A DNA stretch of 5,881 nt from Chitinophaga pinensis (GTDB taxonomy: Bacteria; Planctomycetota; Phycisphaerae; Phycisphaerales; SM1A02). The position numbers and the translations under genes were made by a program. This document shows, one piece after another, positions 1-5,302 of this stretch. The stretch is taken from contig CALQCP020000161.1 in NCBI GenBank assembly GCA_943329105.2, positions 1 to 5,881 of the forward strand, written 5' to 3'. How positions within the stretch are numbered: position 1 is the stretch's first letter; every line of letters begins with the position of its first letter. A model generated the notes under the pieces. That model was not told the origin of the DNA. It did no database searches and saw only the letters and a program-made list of their open reading frames with translations.

Positions 1-958
1 ACTCCGCGGCGTAGTCTTCCATCGCCACATAGCCGCGGCCTTGAATCCAGATGTAGCCCTCGCCGATAGCGGCGGCAACACCCATGTAGCACAGAATCTT
101 GCTGCCGTCGGCATTTATAGCGGTAGCTCCGCCAACGCCAGCAACTGGCTGTGTGCCAAGCGATTGATAGCCAGTCGCCGGGCTCCAACGCCACGGCGCA
201 CCGCCGTCAATGCTGCTTCGGCCCTCCCCAGCAAGCCAGACGCCATTACCGCTGACGACACCCGCTTCAGACAACTTCGTGGGAGTGGCGAGACCATTGG
301 TCAGCACGGTAGCGATGTAGTTACCCGAAGAATTCTTGACCCACACGCATGCTTGGCGCCAGCCGTTGTAGTCATCGTTCCATCCAGCCACGACGGTTCC
401 ATCATCGCTGATGTCGTTGGCGCGGGTCGGCTTGAAGAAGTACTTGGTCGGCATCAATTTAATGGTGTCGGTGGCGGAGTCCCACACAAACCCGCTGGCA
501 GCGCAACCGCTATTCCAAATCAATCCGCACACAAAAGATGCTGTGGGATTCATGCCCCACGCTCCATCGCGTTCTCTGTCGCAGTGAAATCCCAGGCTTC
601 CCACCGCGGGGTCGTATGCGAACGTATTGATGTTGAACAACGTGGCCTCGGCCTTGGAGACGCCGTTCAAGTCAACCAGGGTGCTGCAGGACATCACCGC
701 GCCATCATTGGTGATGCACGGGTTGCCACCAATTCCTTGCCCGGGAGGAATCGACTCCTCAAGTGCAACTACCCAGGTATCCTTTGTCCAGTACCAATAG
801 TGCACTTGATCTTGACCAGCCACCACCGCGCCGTTGGCGCTACTGTCGTAGGCGTAGGCGTACGGAACAGCTCCAAGGAGGAACAGTTCGCCGGCGTGCG
901 TCGAGGCAATGAAGGGCGCGGAGGCGGCAACAGCAAAGATGGTGAGTGCTCGGTTCAT
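1..958 (-). CDS. Secreted HAF-like repeat protein, left tandem copy (partial, C-terminus outside window)
   Basis: The minus-strand frame is open from the ATG at 956-958 to the window edge, giving 319 residues without a stop; the missing part should hold the rest of the last repeat and the dockerin-like tail. It aligns gap-free with the complete gene at 1301-2560 (22 residue differences, about 93% protein identity). The N-terminus MNRALTIFAVAASAPFIAST is a signal peptide, with likely cleavage after THA at residue 22. HAF-like repeats follow, with (S/N)-x-D-G-x-x-V-x-G then an aromatic W, for example NDISDDGTVVAGWN near residue 181. The start is chosen because it is shared with the other copy; an upstream ATG in the right copy is not conserved here, where a run of six rather than five G also shifts the frame. 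No Shine-Dalgarno sequence is visible. Cys134 of the other copy is Trp here. Function is unknown; a secreted beta-propeller is inferred. Confidence 0.85.
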   Translation of the reverse strand, partial: MNRALTIFAVAASAPFIASTHAGELFLLGAVPYAYAYDSSANGAVVAGQDQVHYWYWTKDTWVVALEESIPPGQGIGGNPCITNDGAVMSCSTLVDLNGVSKAEATLFNINTFAYDPAVGSLGFHCDRERDGAWGMNPTASFVCGLIWNSGCAASGFVWDSATDTIKLMPTKYFFKPTRANDISDDGTVVAGWNDDYNGWRQACVWVKNSSGNYIATVLTNGLATPTKLSEAGVVSGNGVWLAGEGRSSIDGGAPWRWSPATGYQSLGTQPVAGVGGATAINADGSKILCYMGVAAAIGEGYIWIQGRGYVAMEDYAAE

Positions 959-1027
959 GGGGGGAGTTGCGGTTTGTTGAAACACTCCGCAGGAGCATTC
1001 ACATCAATGTACGCCGCACAACCCACA

Positions 1028-1039
1028 TTCCCTAGGGAA
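1028..1039. promoter_or_regulatory. Conserved 12-bp palindrome between divergent genes, left copy
   Basis: TTCCCTAGGGAA is a perfect palindrome placed just upstream of the GAGGA ribosome binding site (1043-1047) of the META relic. It lies in a block of nearly 40 bp that is almost identical in the other unit (2629-2640), although sequence a few bases to the left has diverged heavily. It could be an operator half-site pair or part of the 5' leader. A role is inferred from conservation only. Confidence 0.4.
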
Positions 1040-1053
1040 AAAGAGGAACTTCA

Positions 1054-1254
1054 ATGACAATTTTCGCTTCGCACTCAATGACGTGGATGGCTGGAATTCC
1101 CGGCCGGATGCAGCTTGAGCACGCGTACACCGACGCGCTCGCTGCCGTCACCCGCTGGGTGGTGAGTAGCGGACGTCTGCACATGTCCGACAGCAATGCA
1201 TTGGTTCTCAAGTTTGTACGCGCTCCGAAAAGTGCAGTTGGCGCGCAGCTTTGA
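1054..1254 (+). pseudogene. Relic of META-domain lipoprotein gene with 288-bp in-frame internal deletion
   Basis: The 66-residue frame starts like the intact gene at 2654 (MTIFASHS against MTNFYSHS) and then jumps directly to the C-terminal META segment (MTWMAG against MTRMAG, then RMQLE, DALAAVTRW, SSGRL). Exactly 96 codons, corresponding to residues 9-104 of the intact protein, are missing. The lost part includes the whole lipoprotein signal with its lipobox cysteine and the first half of the META domain. The junction is flanked by a short AA match. The original stop TAA has become AAA and translation would run to a TGA inside the terminator loop. The ribosome binding site GAGGA with 6-bp spacing is intact, but the -10 box seen in the right copy has decayed. 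It is most likely dead; a short cytosolic product cannot be excluded. Confidence 0.85.
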
Positions 1255-1269
1255 GCCGCGCGCCAACTG
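1235..1269 (-). terminator. Convergent-gene hairpin, left copy (12-bp stem)
   Basis: CAGTTGGCGCGC at 1235-1246 pairs perfectly with GCGCGCCAACTG at 1258-1269 around an 11-nt loop. It lies 31 bp past the stop codon of the minus-strand gene at 1301-2560 and overlaps the end of the META relic. On the minus strand the stem is followed after three bases by TTTT, so it best serves the minus-strand gene. Both arms are identical to those at 3122-3157. Confidence 0.75.
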
Positions 1270-1300
1270 AGATATCACAGCAATCGTTCATCAGGAACGT

Positions 1301-2560
1301 TTACGGGCATGGACCCCAAGCACCGAGCAACCGACCAAGGTCTGCGCCATCCACCACGCCATTGCCATCGATGTCGCTGGCCGTGGCTTGACCCCAATCA
1401 CCGAGAAGTATGCCAAGATCAGCCCCGGTCACACCGCCGTCGCCATTGAGGTCGCCCACGCACGATCCCGCGGTTGGATGAAGGTCGAGCACAAACGGTG
1501 ATGTGCCGAATGATCCGCGCGCGGTTCCGGTGATCGTCAATTCGTCAGCCGAAATGCTGAGCGGCAGCGCCAAACGGACGCCCTCCGGCATGGTTACGCC
1601 GAACTCCGCGGCGTAGTCTTCCATCGCCACATAGCCGCGGCCCTGAATCCAGATGTAGCCCTCGCCCAAGGCGGCAGCAACACCCATGTAGCACAGAATC
1701 TTGCTGCCGTCGGAATTTATAGCGGTAGCTCCGCCAACGCCAGCAACTGGCTGTGTGCCAAGCGATTGATAGCCAGTCGCCGCGCTCCAACGCCACGGGG
1801 CACCGGCGTCAATGCTGCTTCGACCCAACCCAGCAAGCCAGACGCCATTACCGCTGACGACACCCGCTTCAGACAACTTCGTGGGAGTGGCGAGACCATT
1901 GGTCAGCACGGTAGCGATGTAGTTACCCGAAGAATTCTTAACCCACACGCATGCTTGGCGCCAGCCGTTGTAGTCATCGTTCCAGCCAGCCACGACGGTT
2001 CCATCATCGCTGATGTCGTTGGCGCGGGTCGGCTTAAAGAAGTACTTAGTCGGCATCAACTTGATGGTGTCGGTGGCGGAATCCCATACGAATCCGCTCG
2101 CGGCGCAACCGCTATTCCAAATCAATCCACACACGAAAGATGCTGTGGGATTCATGCCGCACGCGCCATCGCGCTCTCTGTCACAGTGCAATCCAAGGCT
2201 CCCCACCGCTGGGTCGTAGGCAACCGTATTGATGTTGTACAACGTGGCCTCGGCCTTCGAAACACCATTCAAGTCGACCAACGTGCTGCAGGTCATCACT
2301 GCTCCATCACTGGTGATGCACGGGTTTCCACTAATACCTTGTCCGGGCGGAACCGACTCCTCAAGTGCAACCACCCAAGTGTCCCGAGTCCAATACCAGT
2401 AGTTCGAATTATCTTGTCCAGCCACCACCGTGCCGTTGGCGCTACTGTCGAAGGCGTATGCATATGGAACGGCTCCAAGGAGGAACAGTTCGCCGGCGTG
2501 CGTCGAGGCAATGAAGTGCGCGGAGGCGGCGATGGCGAAGGTGGTGAGTGCTCGGTTCAT
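1301..2560 (-). CDS. Secreted seven-repeat HAF-like protein with C-terminal GC-type dockerin-like domain
   Basis: The protein has 419 residues. The signal peptide covers residues 1-22 (MNRALTTFAIAASAHFIAST, then HA, mature from GELF). I count seven divergent repeats of about 30-50 residues, starting near residues 38, 80, 133, 180, 226, 278 and 332. The best have the form I-S-x-D-G-T-V-V-A-G followed by a W. This resembles HAF-type repeats, and seven would fit a seven-bladed beta-propeller; the fold is inferred. Residues 367-419 carry two dockerin-like loops (DLNGDGGVTGADLGILLGDW and DIDGNGVVDGADLGRLLGAW) ending in GPCP. Such tails in planctomycetes are thought to anchor or assemble secreted proteins. 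A start 23 codons upstream is possible, but only MNRAL is shared with the left copy. No Shine-Dalgarno sequence precedes it. It diverges from the META lipoprotein gene with a 93-bp gap. No enzymatic residues are recognisable. Confidence 0.88.
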   Translation of the reverse strand: MNRALTTFAIAASAHFIASTHAGELFLLGAVPYAYAFDSSANGTVVAGQDNSNYWYWTRDTWVVALEESVPPGQGISGNPCITSDGAVMTCSTLVDLNGVSKAEATLYNINTVAYDPAVGSLGLHCDRERDGACGMNPTASFVCGLIWNSGCAASGFVWDSATDTIKLMPTKYFFKPTRANDISDDGTVVAGWNDDYNGWRQACVWVKNSSGNYIATVLTNGLATPTKLSEAGVVSGNGVWLAGLGRSSIDAGAPWRWSAATGYQSLGTQPVAGVGGATAINSDGSKILCYMGVAAALGEGYIWIQGRGYVAMEDYAAEFGVTMPEGVRLALPLSISADELTITGTARGSFGTSPFVLDLHPTAGSCVGDLNGDGGVTGADLGILLGDWGQATASDIDGNGVVDGADLGRLLGAWGPCP

Positions 2561-2577
2561 GGGGGAGTTGCGGTTCG

Positions 2578-2605
2578 TTGGAAAGCTCATCAGACGCTGT
2601 AGAAT
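2578..2605 (+). promoter_or_regulatory. Candidate sigma-70-like promoter of the META lipoprotein gene
   Basis: TTGGAA at 2578-2583 and TAGAAT at 2600-2605 are separated by 16 bp, a good match to -35/-10 boxes, placing the transcript start near 2612 and giving a leader of about 42 nt. In the left copy the matching positions read TTGAAA and TCACAT, so only the -10 box is damaged in front of the deleted gene. No equally good promoter was seen for the minus-strand gene in this gap. Confidence 0.45.
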
Positions 2606-2628
2606 CAATGTACGCCGCACAACCCACA

Positions 2629-2640
2629 TTCCCTAGGGAA
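2629..2640. promoter_or_regulatory. Conserved 12-bp palindrome between divergent genes, right copy
   Basis: TTCCCTAGGGAA, identical to 1028-1039, lies between the candidate promoter and the GAGGA ribosome binding site (2643-2647) of the META gene. It would fall in the 5' leader, where a bound repressor or a small RNA fold could act. The function is inferred only from symmetry and conservation between the two units. Confidence 0.4.
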
Positions 2641-2653
2641 AAGAGGAAGTTCA

Positions 2654-3118
2654 ATGACAAATTTCTATTCGCACTCAAAATCCCCGGTTTCCCGCGCACT
2701 TCAATGCCTGAGCCGCGCTCCCTTGCCCACCGTAGTGATCGCTTTGGGAGTGGCACTGCTGGCCGGATGCACCACCGCCAACACACAAGCGCTGATCGGT
2801 CATGAGTGGCGCTGTACCCGGATTGGATCACGGACACTCACCGAGGATCGCACGCCAACGCTCCTCATGACCGACGAAGGAAAGGCCAGCGGATTTGCCG
2901 GGGTCAATCGATGGTTTGGAACGTACTCGGTCGACGGGTCAACTTTGAAATTCGGAATGATGGGAATGACGCGGATGGCAGGACCTCCGGATCGGATGCA
3001 GCTTGAGCAGGCATACGCCGATGCGCTCGCTGCGGTCACCCGCTGGTCGGTGAGTAGCGGACGTCTGCAACTCTCAGAAGACAATGCATTGGCTCTGGAG
3101 TTTACAAAGGCTGAGTAA
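2654..3118 (+). CDS. META-domain (HslJ-like) lipoprotein
   Basis: The protein has 154 residues. The N-terminus has a long polar stretch, then a hydrophobic segment (about 26-38) ending in the lipobox LLAGC with the lipidated cysteine at residue 39, so it should be membrane-anchored. From about residue 45 to the end it matches the META fold: a W-x-C-x-x-I region, the core GFAGVNRWFGTYSVDG (80-95), MTRMAG (105-110), then a helix (RMQLEQAYADALAAVTR) and SSGRLQLS. META proteins such as HslJ are small envelope beta-rich proteins; their molecular role is poorly defined. In many relatives the core reads GCN and TRMAC; here both cysteines are replaced (V84, G110). The ribosome binding site GAGGA lies 6 bp from the ATG, and the start is conserved in the left copy. 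It diverges from the HAF-like gene and converges on the 614-aa gene. Confidence 0.85.
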   Translation: MTNFYSHSKSPVSRALQCLSRAPLPTVVIALGVALLAGCTTANTQALIGHEWRCTRIGSRTLTEDRTPTLLMTDEGKASGFAGVNRWFGTYSVDGSTLKFGMMGMTRMAGPPDRMQLEQAYADALAAVTRWSVSSGRLQLSEDNALALEFTKAE

Positions 3119-3121
3119 AAA

Positions 3122-3157
3122 CAGTTGGCGCGCAGCTTGGGGGCCGCGCGCCAACTG
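3122..3157 (-). terminator. Intrinsic terminator between convergent genes, right copy
   Basis: CAGTTGGCGCGC (3122-3133) and GCGCGCCAACTG (3146-3157) form a perfect 12-bp stem with a 12-nt loop. The minus strand continues directly into TTTTT (3117-3121), the classic intrinsic form, so it should end transcripts of the 614-aa gene that stops at 3189. The plus strand lacks a T tract, though the hairpin sits 3 bp after the META stop and may also stabilise that transcript's end. Confidence 0.85.
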
Positions 3158-3188
3158 AACGATCACATCAATCATCCATCAGTAACGC

Positions 3189-5033
3189 TTACGGGCAGTT
3201 GCCCCAAGCGCCGAGCATGACTCCCAAGTCATCACCACCCACTGCGCCATCACCGGTCAGGTCAGCCGGGCAACTGCCGCTGCACGGACCCCACGCTCCA
3301 AGCAGTACAGCGAGGTCTGCGCCGCTGACCACGCGGTCCCCCGTCAGGTCAGCCGGGCAGGGAAGCGAGCCGAGGTCAATCTTGGCGATGGTGTTGATAC
3401 TTGTCACCGAATCGCCAGCCCGAATGACCAGCTGCCCGGCTGCATTCAGAGCAGAATTGATGCCGTTGCCAGTCACGCCGGTGCCTCCGAAGAGCGTGAG
3501 CTGGTTGCATGCAGTGCCAGTGAAGTTGGTGTCGCCAGACTTCGCGATGACTCGGAGGCCGGCGACCTCGTCCCAAGCGAAGATCGCGGTATTGTTGGCT
3601 GTACCGAGATTGAAGCTGTTGGCGAACACCACGACGCCGGAATCACTGATGCACAAGGACGAACTACCGGAAATGCTCGCGTAGGTGGCTCCGGGAATGC
3701 CGGGAATTGCATCGAGTGCGCGGGCGAGTACCACCACGGTGCCGTTCGCCTTGCGGACGCCTAGGAAACTGCTACCGATCGTGGTGTCAGTGATGCTGGT
3801 GCCATCGGCATTCATCAAGATGCCTTCATAGGCGTACATACCGTTGTTGTTCATTACCGAGCCAGAGCCGGTCGAGGAGAACACCAGACCAGAGATGCCA
3901 GGCACCGAATCTCCCTTGCGCAACAGCATGGTGAAGACACCGTTCTTTGCGGAGAATGTTGCTGAATCGTTGATGCCAACTGTTGCGCCGGACCCACCGA
4001 GGCTTGAGCGGAATACAATTGATCCGTCATTCATCAGCGGGTGCTGAGCCAACGTGATCGGAGCCGTGGTGGCCGTCACCAGATTCTGGAAGTTCAGAGT
4101 CGGGTAACCGGGGATCGGACTTCCCTTACGAGCGAAGATCTCCAGACCGTTGCCCCATGCGTTCGTCAGATAGACGCCGTCGTTGGAGGTGGTGATGCCA
4201 CTCGCCGCAGCCAACTTGCCGCTCAGGACAACACCGTCACCATTGCACGCCAGTCCGAATGTGTCTGGCTGGAAGACTGTTCCGTCAGTGAAACCAGGGG
4301 CCGCATCACCTTTGCGAATGACCACTGTCTTGCCTGACGGTCCCATCCACATGACGGCGGCATTGTTCTGCGTCACGCCAGCAGTAGTGATCACGCCGGT
4401 ACCGGTCAGCGCTGCACTGACAAGTGCCTTACCATCGTTGTTGACGTACTGCGGGCTGCCTGCAGACACTGACATGACCACGCCGGTACCCACTGGGTAC
4501 GCATCGCCGCCGCGGTAGATGATGTAGTTGTTGGTGCCGGTGGAATCACGCCACATCCAGAATGGGCTGGTGGTGGTGGTGACGCCAGTACCGTTCAAGT
4601 TGCCGGTGATCAGCGTGGCGCCGTTGGCGCATTGGTACTGCGTACTTCCCAGACCGTTGGTTCCGGTGGTGGTATTGCACACCAGGCCAGCGGCAAGTCC
4701 GCTTGGCAACGCATTACCTGCGCGAGCGATCTGCGTGAGACCAGCTCCGCCCGTATTGCCGGTGACGAAGATGTGCGTGTTGTTGGGAGCAGTGGTCTGA
4801 AGACCGGTGCCAGCAAGTTGGCCGCGGAAGGTCACGATGCCCGTTGGCCCGATCACGGGGTTGTTGAATTGATTGGGAACCCACTGCGCATCCGCTGGGA
4901 CGCCCGGGATGCTGGTGAGGCCGGCAGGGTTTCCGTCGGTCGATGCGATGTTGGTCCACGTTCCATCAGCGAACGTGGAGGCGGTGGCGGTCAACGCCAT
5001 GATCATTGTGGTGAGTGAGCGAGTGCGAAGCAT
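3189..5033 (-). CDS. Secreted seven-repeat protein with doubled GC-type dockerin-like tail
   Basis: The protein has 614 residues with a signal peptide at about 1-22 (ends STFA, mature from DGTW). Seven units carry a segment like (V/I)-x-x-R-x-G-D-x-x-P-G, near residues 99, 170, 237, 298, 369, 434 and 495: for example IRKGDAAPG, ARKGSPIPG and LRKGDSVPG. Each is followed by a N-x-D/N-G-x-V-x-F strand and a G-T-G turn. A similar half-unit at 61-90 could close the ring with the last unit, suggesting a seven-bladed propeller (inferred). The pattern resembles the DUF7453-type repeats of bacterial secreted proteins, which I could not verify. Residues 559-614 hold two dockerin-like repeats 29 residues apart (CPADLTGD, GADL, LLGAWG), ending in GNCP. 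The mature protein is rich in G, T, N and S. GAAAGG lies 8 bp before the ATG. The gene has its own long upstream region and terminator, so it is probably transcribed alone. The biochemical role is unknown. Confidence 0.88.
   Translation of the reverse strand: MLRTRSLTTMIMALTATASTFADGTWTNIASTDGNPAGLTSIPGVPADAQWVPNQFNNPVIGPTGIVTFRGQLAGTGLQTTAPNNTHIFVTGNTGGAGLTQIARAGNALPSGLAAGLVCNTTTGTNGLGSTQYQCANGATLITGNLNGTGVTTTTSPFWMWRDSTGTNNYIIYRGGDAYPVGTGVVMSVSAGSPQYVNNDGKALVSAALTGTGVITTAGVTQNNAAVMWMGPSGKTVVIRKGDAAPGFTDGTVFQPDTFGLACNGDGVVLSGKLAAASGITTSNDGVYLTNAWGNGLEIFARKGSPIPGYPTLNFQNLVTATTAPITLAQHPLMNDGSIVFRSSLGGSGATVGINDSATFSAKNGVFTMLLRKGDSVPGISGLVFSSTGSGSVMNNNGMYAYEGILMNADGTSITDTTIGSSFLGVRKANGTVVVLARALDAIPGIPGATYASISGSSSLCISDSGVVVFANSFNLGTANNTAIFAWDEVAGLRVIAKSGDTNFTGTACNQLTLFGGTGVTGNGINSALNAAGQLVIRAGDSVTSINTIAKIDLGSLPCPADLTGDRVVSGADLAVLLGAWGPCSGSCPADLTGDGAVGGDDLGVMLGAWGNCP
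3256..3359. repeat. Direct repeat encoding the two dockerin-like loops
   Basis: The 17-mer GTCAGGTCAGCCGGGCA occurs at 3256-3272 and again at 3343-3359, 87 bp (29 codons) apart, encoding CPADLTGD on the minus strand in both places. It marks an internal duplication or recent homogenisation of the two loops; the rest of each loop has diverged. Confidence 0.8.
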
Positions 5034-5145
5034 GAGTCGGACCTTTCAGGGGGTACTCGGGGGTGTTCCAATCAACGCGATTCAATTCAACGCCGGGGTC
5101 GGCGCATCAAGCCCTCACACACTGATGTCAGGGTCCACAGGCATA

Positions 5146-5173
5146 AACATAACCCGTTGATCGCACATATCAA
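5146..5173 (-). promoter_or_regulatory. Candidate promoter of the 614-aa secreted protein gene
   Basis: On the minus strand TTGATA (5168-5173) and TATGTT (5146-5151) are 16 bp apart, an acceptable -35/-10 pair in the only AT-rich part of this gap. Transcription would start near 5138 and leave a leader of about 105 nt. One arm of the inverted repeat at 5160-5210 lies in the spacer between the boxes, a usual operator position. Confidence 0.35.
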
Positions 5174-5210
5174 ATCTTCCCTAAAGAAACTCTAAGAGTT
5201 TATGTGCGAT
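5160..5210. promoter_or_regulatory. Nested inverted repeats, possible operator
   Basis: ATCGCACATA (5160-5169) is the exact reverse complement of TATGTGCGAT (5201-5210), 10 bp per arm with 31 bp between. Within that lies a second dyad, AAACTCT-A-AGAGTTT (5187-5201), whose last base overlaps the outer arm. The outer arm overlaps the spacer of the candidate promoter. Two nested symmetric sites fit binding by a dimeric regulator at one or both. No T tract follows on the minus strand, so it is a poor terminator for truD. Confidence 0.5.
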
Positions 5211-5302
5211 TTAGATTATCGGTCTTGCAGTTGATCACTCACCGGATGGGCGACTCGAGTGATATCTGGGTTCTGATTCGGCGCCGGCGTTGGTACCCCG
5301 AC

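Larger units (their letters stand above)
1..1269. repeat. Left unit of a tandem duplication (HAF-like gene + META relic + hairpin)
   Basis: This stretch repeats at 1603-3157. The offset is exactly 1602 through the coding part 1-958, becomes 1600 at the META start codon after small indels between the genes, and 1888 after the 288-bp deletion inside META. About 81 of 958 coding positions differ by hand count. Gene order and orientation are the same in both units (minus-strand secreted protein, plus-strand META, hairpin), so this is a direct tandem duplication. The left boundary lies outside the window. Confidence 0.92.
1603..3157. repeat. Right unit of the tandem duplication
   Basis: This is the counterpart of 1-1269 and keeps the intact META gene. 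The unit continues left to about 1258, because the sequence after the hairpin and the last codons of the gene ending at 1301 also resemble the end of the 614-aa gene (1258-1329 against 3146-3217, about 82% by hand count). The duplication boundary therefore probably lies in or near these dockerin 3' ends. Confidence 0.9.

Noticed and set aside
41..1057. Long plus-strand open frame (338 codons), with a similar one of 278 codons at 1766-2602
   Set aside because: It is antisense to the HAF-like genes. Its presence in both units follows from the duplication, it has no recognisable domain or signal peptide, and the minus-strand frame has signal peptide, repeats and dockerin-like tail.
2561..2629. 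Upstream start adding 23 residues (MWVVRRTLIL...) to the 419-aa protein
   Set aside because: The added residues come before a good signal peptide, and the left copy has no matching start and a one-base G-run difference that breaks the frame.
4632..5018. Plus-strand frames inside the 614-aa gene (also 3199-3684, 4183-4518, 4041-4337)
   Set aside because: They are antisense shadows in a repetitive, GC-rich coding region without ribosome binding sites or recognisable domains.
5234..5263. Hairpin ATCACTC/GAGTGAT downstream of truD as its terminator
   Set aside because: The stem is only 7 bp with a 16-nt loop and no T tract follows on the minus strand.
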